A stretch of 64,000 nucleotides of DNA from Helichrysum umbraculigerum. Lineage: Eukaryota; Streptophyta; Magnoliopsida; Asterales; Asteraceae. The position numbers and the translations under genes were made by a program. The DNA lies in assembly GCA_949592205.1 (NCBI GenBank), contig CATIUR010000003.1:80814501-80878500 (forward strand). The letters run 5' to 3'. Positions 11,633 to 24,332 of the stretch are shown here, piece by piece (position 1 is the stretch's first letter; each line of letters begins with the position of its first letter). Under the pieces are notes generated by a model, which made no database searches, was not told the origin of the DNA, and saw nothing but the letters and a program-made list of their open reading frames with translations.

Positions 11633-13771
11633 TGAAACGCCCAGATTTCAATAGATTTTTTTTTATATAAAACATAATACAATGTATGAAATCATAATGC
11701 TTAGAAATATAATTCCATCACATTTGGTTTTACATATTCAAATAAATACAACCATGACACATTATATCAAAATCATAATCCTTTGGGCGATTTATACAAT
11801 GGTATTACAAAACGACAATTCAATAGAATGTGAAACTTGTATAATAACACCACAAGCTTCAATCCACACTAACTTCTTGTAATCACCTTTCATCCAATTG
11901 GTTCAACCGAACCAAATACCTACAACATGTAACAATTGATACGAGTAAGCATAAAGCTTAGTGAGTATACAAGCAACTAAATAAATAATTCACCAACAAG
12001 ATACAATTCATTAATAACTACTTATTTCTTTTAAATGGAAACTATTGAACAACAATAAAGATTCTACAATATTTCGTATGGATCCATGACCCAATAGATA
12101 CAAGTAAGCATGGCACCAATCCCATATGGATACCAAGCTTAATAGATAACAATTAGTGCCAAGCACTTATTTCGTGATATTCATTTATTTCGTAATAAGC
12201 AATCTCTACAATACTAAATCCATATATTCCACATAATTCTCATAATCCTCCTAATTCACATGATTCTCCTAATACACATAATTCTCCTAATTCACATAAT
12301 CCTACAAATTCACAAAATCCACATAATACTATACTATTTCCAAATAACTCAACTATTAACAACAATCCACAACTATGGTCATCAACCAATATTTCTTAAG
12401 ATACGAAACATGATACAATATAGAAACACACATGAGATACAATTATAAGAAACAAACAATAAGAACAACTAGAAGAGACAAACAATATTCCAAACGAATG
12501 TATGAACCTCTTGCTCGTAAGCAATCCGGAACATACAATCATTATTCAAGTAGTTCTCGTATCACTCACCTTTGCCTTTTTAAGCAATTGCATGATTTCG
12601 CACTCGAATAGCCAATCCATTATTCTTGATCACCTAGCATATAACTTATGAATACAATAATACATTTAACAACTATACTTCAATATAAAATATACATTAA
12701 CACTATCAATCCATCACCCCTGATGGATTGATCATGCTACCTCTAATCCTTTATTTCATGATTCTCTTTATTTTTATAAACTTCTTAAATTCATTATTCC
12801 ATGGTTTATTCCATAGTCACATACATGACTTTATTACTTGTATATATTTCAATTATTACTAGTGATCATTATGATCATTTTATCAACTTAATCATAATCA
12901 ATTCTCATAAACATAATCAATCCAACTATAAAATTCTTTGAGTTAATACTTCAATTCTTGAAATCATACATCAATAACCTTTTTAAACACCAATTTAGGT
13001 GTATTAACACTAATTCATATCCATATGATCAAAACCCATTTTGATCATATATCCCAAATTCAATTAATCCATTTTTAGATCAAATTCATGTTACTCCTCA
13101 TCATTTAAACACTTATACATTACTAATTCATCATAATATAGCTTAAATTCAACCTAGAAATCATTAGTCATTCAAACCCATCAAAACCCTCAAGAACACA
13201 ATTCAAGATTCTTGATCTTTAATTCATTCTAGGGTTAATTCAATCACTAATAAGCTTATCTATCATCAATTCAATATATTTCATACTTTATTTCATATTA
13301 AATTCGTTAATTTCATAAACCCCATGAAAATTCAAAGAAACTAAGATTCTAGGTTAAACTAAATCAAGAACAAGGATTACCTTAGGTTGTAGATGATTAA
13401 TCCCTGTTGAATTCGAGATTTCTAGCTTCAATTTCTTGATTTTGAATTGATTTCTAGTTAGGGTTTGAGGTTTGTGTTTTTCTTCTCCATCGTGAAGCTC
13501 CTGGAGCTTCCAAAGGTTTAAAAAAAAAAAAATGATACGTACATATCCCTAATAATATTTAAGGATAAGCCTTATTTCGTGCCCCGTACTTATCATTGTC
13601 TGGAACTTAAAACCGACTCACAATTATTGATTTCACATAAACCCCTCAACTTATCATACTTAACATGTTTAATCCCTCCAAGACTTAATTCTGCATATCT
13701 CAAATCCTTCTAACTTAACAATTAAATTGTATAATTTAAAACTTTAGGCATACGAAATTTGGGATGTTACA
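11633..13771 (-). repeat. Element C 3' LTR
   Basis: Starts TGTAACATCCC and ends GGGCGTTTCA on the minus strand. AT-rich, with an oligo-A/T run at its inner end and a short CACATAATTCTCCTAATT repeat (about 12240-12300) that has one unit more than the other LTR. Confidence 0.95.
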
Positions 13772-13808
13772 AGTCTCCCCCACTTATTTCATTCGTGTCC
13801 TCACGAAT
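13772..13808 (-). other. Element C purine tract and hairpin
   Basis: AAGTGGGGGAGACT on the minus strand abuts the LTR. The hairpin ATTCGTG/CACGAAT with loop AGGA (13791-13808) occupies the place of the AATTTCG/CGAAATT hairpin of the other Gypsy elements. Confidence 0.85.
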
Positions 13809-16800
13809 GTCACTCATATAGATTCGCAGTGATACTTTTTCTACAGGTGCGTAAGCGTTTATTTCGTATATGATACTTTACACAATTAATGAATTCACAA
13901 CATGAATGTACACCACTCATGTACCCACGAAATCTCTTTGATTCATATTTCATTTTAGTTCCAGACAACTTAATACGTATATTACATAAATAATCTTTCA
14001 TCATATGCAGATAGATTATGCATATTTCTTAAATACGTAAGCATATATTCCTATCTAAGGTGTAATTAAATTTGATCCATAAATCCTAAGCACCTAACTG
14101 CGCTTTTAATTCTATTTCTTTTGCTAACATAAAGTACAATATCCAGTACAATGTGGGATTATACCAATTATATCATTATATTAATACACCTAACATTCGT
14201 CACTCCAGTGAGTAACTTATAATACAGATACATATTTTCAATTCTTTTCACATTCACATTTCTTTAAATGTGTATACTTCTATTTTTACCCATGCACATA
14301 AATTGTGCATAATCCTATTCCATACTGACCACTTAACCGGGTCATTTGTTATTATTAGTCATATAGATACTTTGAAACACATAATCACTTGATATAAGGG
14401 AAACACATACTATTTATTTCTTTATAATGATTACATTAGTGATTATAAAAACCACAATACATATTTCAACAATGAAAATTTTAATTCAATCATAACTAGC
14501 TAACAAGCTAGTACTCACATATTACCTTAATTAACATAAGTACTATCAATAATATATTTCGTAATGTCATATTAGCTACGTCAGCAAAGTATGAATACCA
14601 AGATTATCATATTTCATAAACAATTCTGATACAGGATCAGTGCTAACCGCAGTTAACAATGATCAATCATAATTCCTTAACTATATTTCTATATTATGTT
14701 ATTTCATAATTAAATTCTATTTCTGTTAATTTATTACATGTCACTTACTAATATCCTCCCCCACTTAAGATTCATCATACTACTTTTAACAACATAATTC
14801 ATAATAAGATACTACTTTTAAGGGGTAGATGCATATTTTATTTCGACTGACATCTATTTCTTTTATAATAGGTACCACTTCATGACTATCGTCTAGTGGT
14901 TTACTATTTCTATATTTCATACCGAATTCACATTATATCAATACTGAACTCATTTATAAGGCATAGGCTTACACGTTTCTGCCTTTATTCGATACAATTC
15001 AATACTACTATTCTAAAATTACATTAAGTCCTTTTTGATATTCAACAGCCTCAACAATTCCATGTGAATAGCATAATATAACTACGTTGGCCAGACGTCG
15101 TTAGATTATGTCATACACACTTTCTTCTCAGGCTATTTCACACCCTCCAGTTTTAATGTAATTTCCATGTAAACACATAATACAATGATTCACAACAAGC
15201 AAAACACTTGCTAACACTTTGATCACATATATCCAACTTATTTCAATTAATAGATATCACATAAACAAAAATTTTCACATATTCCAATTAATACCATTTA
15301 TTTCACCTTCCAAGTTATCTCTGATAAATTCATCTTTTGATTCATTCATCAGTCAATTAAACACATATATTTCTTAATCACATAGCAACTAATTACATAT
15401 GATGACATATATTAATCATGTCATTATTTCACATTGTTTATTTCACAATTACACTTATAATCAAACTCATACAACAATTGAGCTTAGGTAGAGATTAAAT
15501 TCTCAAACAGACTCACAATTCATAAGATACCATTTGTGCTTAGCACATATTTCGTATAATCAATATTTCGTATAATCGTTATTTCGTAATAAAGAATCTC
15601 TACACTAAAGCTCAAATACACAATTCATAATAAAGGCATATCCTGATACAAAATTCACAATATACAATGATACTAACAAATACATAGTTATATAAAACAA
15701 TATCATAATCTATATATTTCGTAAACATATCCACAATTTATTTCATCAATTGTTTGACCACTGTCAACACAATTTCACTAACCACATATACATGTATTCT
15801 CCCTCAGGAGCAACTATTTCCAGTTTAAAAATAATACATAAAGAATACTAATCGGACTTTACAATATCATATCATATTTCTATGATGGATTACTTATTTC
15901 TCATTAATTTAATTCATATTCCAAATCTATAGATCACTAGGAATGGATTCTAGATACGTATCTGATTCAATACATAATTTTAATAATACATTTAGCCACA
16001 GAAATGCTTTCTGAGATCAAAGAAACAAAAGGCTAATTCGAAATATAAGTCAAAAATTCAAATTAAGGTCCGAAAAACAGTAAAATGCCATTTTCGGGCC
16101 CCAAACGACCCCGAAATGCCGAAAACTGACAGGGCTCAAGGCGAAGCGATGAGCTTTGACCGTTGGGCCGTTTCCGAGTGACCTTGTAAATTTCATCTCA
16201 ATCGGACACCGAAATTTTATTACGGAAATTCTACGTCGAACGTTATTTCGAATATTGCTAAACGGTTGACTAGAAACAAAAGTCAACAAACTCACTATTT
16301 ACCCGCCGGGTACCCATGCTCAGCCGCCGGTTCCTACACTTAAACCGCCGGGTGATTTAAATTTTGAGCAACAGAAACATTTTGTCGTATAAGAGTTATA
16401 CCAGCCGCCGGATTAGATTACCAGCCGTCGGTTTACACCCTCCAGCCGCCGGGTTTACACCTCCAGCCGCCGGGTCCAAAGTCTGTACAGCAGACCTCTA
16501 TTTCCTGCACAACTTAGTGAAATTTTCCGAAATTCAAACACGCATATCTCACAAACCGTAATGAATTAGGGTCTGAAATTTTGCAGACACCTTTATATGA
16601 TCAAAATGCAACTTTCCATTTTTCCACTTTTTCAAATTACACGTTTTACAAGAAAACGGACGTCTCACCAAATTATGGTCATTTTGGACCAATTTAGTGG
16701 ACAACTCATATTCCAAACCACTTGGTTTTAGATTCTGGTCTTTCGCCAACATATTCCTACATCCATTTGTGACTTGTGGGCATAATCATCACTCTCATAC

Positions 16801-17367
16801 ACCCATTCTATCATGTTTTGAATCCTTGACCCATTTGGGGGTCCATTTGGACACTTTCACAAAATCTAACCCAATTCAACTAATTGACTCTTGAATTTGA
16901 TTCATTTCAACAATATGTTACAATTCTTAATTCATGATCACTTATTTGGACCAAAATACAATATTTGACACATTGATCAAAATCCTCACCATAATTATGA
17001 TCAATACTCACTTATTTCCACTTCTAATATATTTATCACTATATAATATTTCTATTACCCAACTTGACACCCTCATATTTCAGTTGACCTTTTCAAGTCA
17101 AAGATACATTTTTCAACGACTAGGCTAATTACTCTTTTAATCAATAATGAAATTCCAAATCCTATTGCATAAGATTCTAGACTTCATTAAACCTTCTATT
17201 ATCAATTCTACACATAATAGGCATCAAATATTTCGATACAAGGAATCTATATCAATTCAATCAATCAATTCTATTACTACTCATAATTAGGATAACAATT
17301 CAAGTAATTCATATTGGTTTAAGCTTAAGCAATCCTATTGTGGATTACTTAATTCTCTTAAACCATC
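13809..17367 (-). other. Non-coding interior of element C
   Basis: About 3.5 kb of strongly AT-rich DNA with no frame longer than about 80 codons and no similarity to gag or pol that I can see. The 13.8-16.0 kb part is full of TATTTC (about 30 copies in 2.2 kb). The part at 16050-16760 is less AT-rich and contains the GCCGCCGG cluster; a diverged untranslated leader is plausible there. Confidence 0.8.
16301..16472. repeat. GCCGCCGG motif cluster (GCC-box-like)
   Basis: Seven copies of (A)GCCGCCGG or one-base variants near 16302, 16322, 16343, 16403, 16421, 16444 and 16464 in otherwise AT-rich DNA. Four contain exact AGCCGCC, the plant ERF-binding GCC box. Confidence 0.85.
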
Positions 17368-17379
17368 GCTCTGATACCA
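17368..17379 (-). other. Element C primer binding site (initiator tRNA-Met)
   Basis: TGGTATCAGAGC on the minus strand, three bases from the 5' LTR end. Confidence 0.92.
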
Positions 17380-17382
17380 ACT

Positions 17383-19501
17383 TGAAACGCCCAGATTTCA
17401 ATAGATTTTTTTTTTTATAAAACATATTACAATGTATGAAATCATAATGCTTAGAAATATAATTCCATCACATTTGGTTTTACATATTCAAATAAATACA
17501 ACCATGACACATTATATCAAAATCATAATCCTTTGGGCGATTTATACAATCGTATTACAAAACGACAATTCAATAGAATGTGAAACTTGTATAATAACAC
17601 CACAAGCTTCAATCCACACCAACTTCTTGTAATCACCTTTCATCCAATTGGTTCAACCGAACCAAATACCTACTACATGTAACAATTGATACGAGTAAGC
17701 ATAAAGCTTAGTGAGTGTACAAGCAACTAAATAAATAATTCACCAACAAGATACAATTCATTAATAACTACTTATTTCTTTTAAATGGAAACTATTGAAC
17801 AACAATAAAGATTCTACAATATTTCGTATGGATCCATGACCCAATAGATACAAGTAAGCATGGCACCAATCCCATATGGATACCAAGCTTAATAGATACC
17901 AATTAGTGCCAAGCACTTATTTCGTGATATTCATTTATTTCGTAATAAGCAATCTCTACAATACTAAATCCATATATTCCACATAATTCTCATAATCCTC
18001 CTAATTCACATAATTCTCCTAATACACATAATCCTACAAATTCACAAAATCCACATAATACTATACTATTTCCAAATAACTCAACTATTAACAACAATCC
18101 ACAACTATGGTCATCAACCAATATTTCTTAAGATACGAAACATGATACAATATAGAAACACACATGAGATACAATTATAAGAAACAAACAATAAGAACAA
18201 CTAGAAGAGACAAACAATATTCCAAACGAATGTATGAACCTCTTGCTCGTAAGCAATCCGGAACATATAATCATTATTCAAGTAGTTCTCGTATCACTCA
18301 CCTTTGCCTTTTTAAGCAATTGCATGATTTCGCACTCGAATAGCCAATCCATTATTCTTGATCACCTAGCATATAACTTATGAATACAATAATACATTTA
18401 ACAACAATACTTCAATATAAACAATACATTAACACTATCAATCCATCACCCTTGATGGATTGATCATGCTACCTCTAATCCTTTATTTCATGATTCTCTT
18501 TATTTTTATAAACTTCTTAAATTCATTATTCCATGGTTTATTCCATAGTCACATACATGACTTTATTACTTGTATATATTTCAATTATTACTAGTGATCA
18601 TTATGATAATTTTATCAACTTAATCATAATCAATTCTCATAAACATAATCAATCCAACTATAAAATTCTTTGAGTTAATACTTCAATTCTTGAAATCATA
18701 CATCAATAACCTTTTTAAACACCAATTTAGGTGTATTAACACTAATTCATATCCATATGATCAAAACCCACTTTGATCATATATCCCAAATTCAATTAAT
18801 CCATTTTTAGATCAAATTCATGTTACTCCTCATCATTTAAACACTTATACATTACTAATTCATCATAATATAGCTTAAATTCAACCTAGAAATCATTAGT
18901 CATTCAAACCCATCAAAACCCTCAAGAACACAATTCAAGATTCTTGATCTTTAATTCATTCTAGGGTTAATTCAATCACTAATAAGCTTATCTATCATCA
19001 ATTCAATATATTTCATACTTTATTTCATATTAAATTCGTTAATTTCATAAACCCCCATGAAAATTCAAAGAAACTAAGATTCTAGGTTAAACTAAATCAA
19101 GAACAAGGATTACCTTAGGTTGTAGATGATTAATCCCTGTTGAATTCGAGATTTCTGACTTCAATTTCTTGATTTTGAATTGATTTCTAGTTAGGGTTTG
19201 AGGTTTGTGTTTTTCTTCTCCATCGTGAAGCTCCTGGAGCTTCCAAAGGTTTTAAAAAAAAATGATACGTACATATCCCTAATAATATTTAAGGATAAGC
19301 CTTATTTCGTGCCCCGTACTTATCATTGTCTGGAACTTAAAACCGACTCACAATTATTGATTTCACATAAACCCCTCAACTTATCATACTTAACATGTTT
19401 AATCCCTCCAAGACTTAATTCTTCATATCTCAAATCCTTCTAACTTAAGAATTAAATTGTATAATTTAAAACTTTAGGCATACGAAATTTGGGATGTTAC
19501 A
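17383..19501 (-). repeat. Element C 5' LTR
   Basis: Pairs with 11633-13771 from end to end, with few substitutions. The frame at 19198-19443 and others in it are chance openings in AT-rich DNA. Confidence 0.95.
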
Positions 19502-21299
19502 GGGTTGTGGGTGCTTGCCAGCATTTGATAGCTTCGATTTTTGACGGATCGACATGGATTCCCTGACTATCAACAACATGACCAAGGAATTGAACAGTTT
19601 GAATCCAGAAATCACACTTAGAGAATTTGGCGTAAAGTTCTTCGTGTTTCGGTAGTTCTAGAATAGTTCTGAGGTGTTGCGCGTGTTCTTGTTCGTTTCT
19701 TGAGTATATGAGGATGTCATCGATGAAGACAATGACAAATTTGTCGAGATAAGCTTTACACTCCCGATTCATAAGGTCCATGAATACGGTCGGTGCGTTG
19801 GTTAGACCGAATGGCATCACCTGGAATTCGTAATGCCCATATAGGGTTCTGAATGCGGTATTTGGGATATCGGTATCGCGAACGCGTAATTGATGATAAC
19901 CCGATCGAAGATCGATCTTTGAGTAGAAGCTCGACCCTTGAAGTTGATCGAACAGGTCATCGATTCGTGGAAGTGGATAACGGTTCTTGACGGTCAACTT
20001 GTTCAACTCTCGGTAGTCGATGCACATTCTGAATGAACCGTCTTTCTTTTTGACAAATAGGACCGGAGCTCCCCAAGGTGAAGAACTCGGCCTGATGAAT
20101 CCTCTCTCCAGGAGTTCCTGTAATTGGGTGGACAACTCCTGAAGTTCGGATGGTGCTAAACGGTACGGTGCTCGGGCCACAGGTGCAGCACCTGGCACAA
20201 GATCGATTGAGAACTCGACCTGTCTTTGTGGTGGTAGACCAGGTAGTTCTTCTGGAAAGACTTCTGGAAAGTCTCGAACGATTGGCACATCCTCTAGTCG
20301 CTTCTCCTCCAACCTTCTCTCCATGATGTGTGCGAGGATTGCGGGATAACCCTTTCTCAGAAATTTTCGGGTCTTCAGACAAGATATGATATTAGGCCTC
20401 GTCCCACCGGTCTCCCCTTGTATGACCAAAGTTTTACCCGCGGCGAGAGGGATTCGAACGACCTTGTCGTAACAAACGATTTCCGCACGATGTTTGGACA
20501 ACCAGTCCATACCAATAATGACATCAAAACTTCCTATCTCAACAGGCATCAAGTCAATGGAAAAGATCTCGTCGGCTAGGTTTAAAGTGCAATCAGGTAT
20601 CACACTATCGGTTTCTATGAGTTTACCATTTGCAAGCTCTACCGTGTACTTAACATCTAAGGCAACGGGGGCGATGTCAAGTAGTGGACAAAATTCATCA
20701 GAAATAAAGCTTCTATCAGCACCAGTATCGAATAGAACAGAAGCAGTTAAGTTGTTGAGGAGGAACATACCCGTGACCACATTCGGGTCCTGACGGGCAT
20801 CCCCGGAGTTGAGAACGAATGCCCTCCCCTTGGCATTGTTGTTGTTGTTCTTTCGTTTGGGACATGCATCCTTGAAGTGTCCCACCTCTCCGCATCCATA
20901 GCAGGATTTGGGTTGTTGGATACTGCTGTTAGAGGTGTTGTTATTGGATTTGGGGGCTCGGCAGTCTTTGGTCGAATGCCCATGCCTCCTGCAGTTGTTG
21001 CAGGGAGTACTGCATGGACCGTTGTGGTGATAGTTACACTTGGAACAGTATGGTCTGTCTCCGGTGTAGCTACGTTTGGGTTCAGAGTTGGTGTTGTAGA
21101 CTTGGATGGTGTTGGGTTTCTTTGGCTGGTGGTTGCTGTGGTGTTCGAGGGATTTACGCTTGTTGTTGGAAGAAGTGGTTGATGTCTCACGGCTGACAAC
21201 TAGCGCCATGAGCTCGTGTGCTAGCCGGATAGTACTTTCACTGGTGGTTGGTTTGGAGGAAGCCACGTTCCCCTGAATGTTCTCAGGAAGGCCGCGAAT
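19502..21299 (-). pseudogene. Gag C-terminus, protease and RT N-terminal part (element B)
   Basis: From 5' to 3': the end of the capsid region, zinc knuckles of the nucleocapsid (CSKCNYHHNGPC, CNNCRRHGHSTKDC, CYGCGEVGHFKDAC), aspartic protease with LFDTGADRSF, and RT with DLVPGAAPVARAPYR, SSPWGAPVLFVKKKDGSFRMC and FIDDILIY. It is in frame with the gag fragment upstream apart from one nonsense codon at 21300-21302. The 3' end is cut at 19502 by element C inside RT, and the sequence resumes at 11632. The 5-bp GGGTT at 19502-19506 is the target duplication of C. Confidence 0.93.
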
Positions 21300-21860
21300 T
21301 TACTTCTTGATGCCTTTTGATTCCGGTTCCACCAGACCTGGGCATAACAACGCAAACTGTTGAAATTTGGTGGTGTAACCCTCAATATCGGTTCCCTGCA
21401 CAGTCAAGTGCCAAAACTCTTCTTCTAAGCGGTGTAGGGCTTCTTCTGGACAGTACTTTTCCATTAACTTCTTCTTTAGTTCAGCCCAAGGTAGCCGATT
21501 TGCTATCTCAATGCCTACAGAATTGGCTTGGGTGTTCCACCACGTGAGTGCACCTTCTTGAAAGGTGTAGGCAGCAAATTTTACCTTGTTGTCTTCAGTG
21601 CAGTTGCAGAGGTTGAAGACGGATTCCATACGTTCGATCCAACGGATCAGACCGATTGCACCTTCCGTGCCTTTGAAATAGAGGGGTTTGCAACTGAGGA
21701 AATCCTTGTAAGAGCAAGGCTTGATAACCGGGGGAGGTATATTATCACCAGTTCGATCCCTGCTCCCTTGAGAGTCCCGAGCAGTCATGGCATCGGCCAC
21801 TGCTCTAGATACGATGGCAGCAAGTTCAGCTTCACTGTAACTTTTCTTCTTTGGCGGCAT
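21300..21860 (-). pseudogene. Gag N-terminal part (element B) ending in a premature stop
   Basis: A 186-residue frame starting MPPKKKSYSEAELAAIVSRA, with the Gypsy capsid block FKGTEGAIGLIRWIERMES and EGALTWWNTQANSVG. It ends at TAA (21300-21302) where E and D have a Tyr codon (TAC) in the KKYIRGLPE block, so one base change stops gag; the frame continues directly downstream. Gag forms the virus-like particle. ATG at 21860 is supported by the same start in D, E and H (MPPK or MPPR) and by the preceding TTGAAGAGTC, shared with E. Confidence 0.93.
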
Positions 21861-22160
21861 GACTCTTCAATAAAGAAACAAAAGGTACGTGAGAAATTTT
21901 GTACCAGGATGGAAGTTACAACAGATGCACATATATTTAAGCGGTAATATACAACATCAATAATGTAGGACAATTGAATGTGATAATTTTTGAGAGAAAT
22001 TGTCAATTGATATTACGAAGCTAAAGACGACAGACAATTTCGAGTTGCGAGTTTCAAAAATTACAGACTTAGTTGTTTTTCAAAAGTACCGGGAATTGTT
22101 ACATCCGGTCGAATTACATAGATCCTATGAGAGCATAATAGAATACAGATTCAGCCTGAG
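21861..22160 (-). other. Element B spacer between leader frame and gag
   Basis: AT-rich non-coding DNA. It holds the GGGAATTGTTACATCCGG block shared with E and A, and ends with a pyrimidine-rich run TTTGTTTCTTTATTGAAG four bases before the gag start, which looks like a 3' splice site. Confidence 0.5.
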
Positions 22161-22652
22161 CTAATTCCGTCGTAGATTGAGTTGTGGTAGCAGTGCGTTG
22201 AGATGGTCCACAGATTCTGCGAGTCTGTTGGCCGTTCGGAGGGCGTCCTCGGTTTCCCTTAGACGTGTCTCGCACTCGCGCAGCCTTGATTGTAGAATAG
22301 TGATCTCATTCCGGTTTCCAATCACTTGGTTGTGGACAACCTCCATGGTTCCGACTGTCTCTCCCACTTGATTGTGAAGGGCATTCATGGCGTTGACAGT
22401 GTGATCATGATCTTCAGAGACTTGGTCGATTCGTTCCATTGCAATGAGTCTCCAATTCTCGTGGGTTTCTTGTAGTTCAATGTCCATCTCATGGAGTTGT
22501 TGGTCGTGGTGATGTACCCTAGCGGCTAATTCTGGTAGAGTGGTGTGAGTTGGATACGGGCCAGCTCGAGGCGGCCCGGTGTCCCTCCTAGCCACCCTTG
22601 GGTTTCCTGACCCAGATTGAGAGCGTGACGAACTGGATGGTATGTTTGCCAT
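22161..22652 (-). CDS. Leader protein frame upstream of gag (element B)
   Basis: A 163-residue ATG frame between primer site and gag. It is clearly homologous to the E frame at 34656-35141: shared blocks include MAN.PS, RSQSGS, NPRVARR, PRAGPY, LAARV, LQET.ENWRL and QVSEDH. The first ~45 residues are Ser/Arg/Pro-rich and basic; residues about 45-155 are heptad-like and charged, predicted to be a long coiled coil. No zinc finger, signal peptide or membrane segment is visible. The position matches the extra ORF known upstream of gag in Tat/Ogre Gypsy elements, but I recognise no family. Function unknown; a structural or RNA-binding Gag partner is a guess. Confidence 0.75.
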   Translation of the reverse strand: MANIPSSSSRSQSGSGNPRVARRDTGPPRAGPYPTHTTLPELAARVHHHDQQLHEMDIELQETHENWRLIAMERIDQVSEDHDHTVNAMNALHNQVGETVGTMEVVHNQVIGNRNEITILQSRLRECETRLRETEDALRTANRLAESVDHLNALLPQLNLRRN

Positions 22653-22885
22653 TCTGAGACAAAGTGTTAGAGAAAATGAGGCCCATTACTCATATAACAC
22701 GTATATAATATAGCCTAGAATTGAATGGAGGCCTATCTATGTATATATATAATATCACATAATAGCCTATTGAGTGTCTAGCATAAACTTGTTTGAGTCC
22801 CGGTTTCTCTCGAGGTCAGAGTCAACTAATGTATCCTGTTCAGTCATAACTCCTTTCAGTTCTCGCATCATCTTCATTTAATTGT

Positions 22886-22906
22886 ACATAGTTGATCAGG
22901 CTATGT
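22886..22906 (-). other. Palindromic-loop hairpin in element B leader
   Basis: Stem ACATAG/CTATGT and loop CCTGATCAA, identical to those in A, E and H. Confidence 0.65.
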
Positions 22907-23017
22907 TAAATTAAACTCGTATGATGTAATTACTGAACCAGTCATACCTAATAGGGAATACTGCCTAACGGTCATAGTCTAGGCCCACTAAATGCAACCT
23001 AATTCACTATAACCTTA

Positions 23018-23030
23018 GGCTCTGATACCA
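23018..23030 (-). other. Element B primer binding site (initiator tRNA-Met)
   Basis: TGGTATCAGAGCC on the minus strand, three bases from the end of the 5' LTR. Confidence 0.95.
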
Positions 23031-23033
23031 ATC

Positions 23034-23416
23034 TGTAACACCCCCAAATTTAATGATTTGCGGAAGCTCGATTTGGGTGTTACTAATCAATATACAAAGC
23101 ACAAAGATATATAATGAACGACCACTATATGCGTCATTTTGAACTTGTATAAATAGCCAAAGTTTACATCAAAAATATTGTTTACATTAGCTCGGTTTGA
23201 AATGGAGAGATTTAAGTACATAATTAATCTATACCAAATATAATAATGCAGCTAAATCTCTGATTGTATGAATGCTGACTCGAGCTAATGATTCCTGCTT
23301 GGGCAGTCCAACCTACTGCTCTGTACCTGTGATACATGCTAAAATGGGTCAGCGAAATGCTGGTGAGCTCACAGGTTTGTATATCAATATCAGTTGTATG
23401 AACCGCAAGATTTAAG
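23034..23416 (-). repeat. Element B 5' LTR fragment (primer-site end)
   Basis: The terminal 383 bp of the LTR, ending GGGGGTGTTACA on the minus strand. It folds into the conserved end hairpin (23034-23083) and contains the CTCGAGTCAGCATTC and CTGTGAGCTCACC blocks shared with D, E and H. Element D interrupts it after 23416. Confidence 0.9.
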
Positions 23417-24249
23417 TGACACCCAATCAAAATAACCCAAAATTAGCTCCTAATTTAAACTTTTAAATCACGTATTACATACGTGTCAATACTTAAGTAC
23501 ACAAGTGTCATATATGTATTGATATATATATATAACACATTGATTATTCGATAATCACGTTCAAACAAAACTAAAAGAAAACGTAATCTTAAATACGGAC
23601 GTTGGTGAAAAACATTTTTGAATAATGTATTATTGTTAAGAATAATTATTATTTACTCGTTTCATATTTTAAACACCTTTGGTACAATAAAAACTATCCG
23701 TACATTCAAAGTAAAACAATGTTATATTTTTATAACTCATTAAAAGTATTTTTATAAAATATTTCAATGAGAAACATATACGATTTCAAGTTTAGAAATT
23801 TATCATCTGAAAACATTATACTACATAACGATAGGGTATACGAACACGGGTCAAAATACCACGAAGCGGGGCAAAATTGGGCCAACCACCTCCAATTATT
23901 GGAGATGGCCGACCCATTCATCTCATTTCATCAATCTCACTCTCGGCTCTCATCTCTCCCTCTCGGTTTCTTTCTCAAACAACAACAACAACAATTTAAT
24001 CAACAACAACATCATATATCATCATCATCATCATCTTCAAGTTCATCATCATCGTGTTCTTCGTCATCATCATCACTCACGACTACGTTTTCAGAATCGT
24101 AAGAAATCTCCCCTTGATTACTTCAATTTTTATGTTTATACTACTTAGATTATCAAGTAATAATGTTCTATAGGTGCTAAAATTGATTATAATTAAGTTA
24201 GATATGATTTGGGGGGTAAAAGCTTCGAAACAGAGCCTGAAACATGCCC

Positions 24250-24332
24250 TGATCCGGCGGATCATTTTATAACCTGCAAAAACCTTGATCCAGCCATGAT
24301 CCGGCGGATCAAGGCCATGATCCGGCGGATCA
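24250..24332 (+). repeat. Three-hairpin array in element D LTR
   Basis: Three copies of the 15-nt hairpin TGATCC-GGC-GGATCA at 24250-24264, 24297-24311 and 24318-24332 (stem 6, loop 3), plus half copies (TTGATCCAGCC). The 3' LTR carries the same array at about 51525-51607. Confidence 0.92.

Larger units (their letters stand above)
11633..19501 (-). mobile_element. Element C: non-coding LTR retrotransposon (LARD-like), complete
   Basis: LTRs at 11633-13771 (2139 bp) and 17383-19501 (2119 bp) flank a 3.6-kb interior without any convincing gene. The 5-bp duplication GGGTT (11628-11632 and 19502-19506) marks insertion into the RT of B. Primer site (initiator Met, 17368-17379) and purine tract (13772-13785) lie as expected for minus orientation. 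LTRs differ by roughly 18 single-base changes and one 18-bp repeat-unit deletion, by eye, so about 99% identical and young. The purine-tract hairpin and the TGTAACATCCC LTR start suggest a Gypsy parent. Enzymes would have to come from another element. Confidence 0.95.
8471..23416 (-). mobile_element. Element B: Gypsy retrotransposon, oldest layer, broken by A, C and D
   Basis: Minus-strand order: 5' LTR fragment (23034-23416), primer site, leader with an extra frame, gag with a premature stop, protease and RT up to 19502, then (after element C) the rest of pol down to 9568, purine tract, and the 3' LTR remnant (8471-9533). Removing C (11633-19501) and one GGGTT copy restores continuous similarity through the RT-RNase H junction. 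Element A cuts the 3' LTR and element D cuts the 5' LTR, so the two visible LTR parts do not overlap and cannot be compared for age. Confidence 0.92.

Noticed and set aside
11682..11882. 66-codon plus frame repeated at 17432-17632
   Set aside because: Present in both LTRs of C only because the LTR is duplicated; AT-rich and without features.
20747..21199. 150-codon minus-strand frame in the gag-protease region of B, and the plus-strand frame at 20877-21182
   Set aside because: Out-of-frame shadows of the zinc-knuckle region; the true frame shows knuckles and DTGA.
23767..24102. 111-codon frame in the LTR of D with poly-Gln and poly-Ser (copy at 51041-51376)
   Set aside because: Most of it is CAA and TCA microsatellite; a homologous protein is not visible in the other LTRs.
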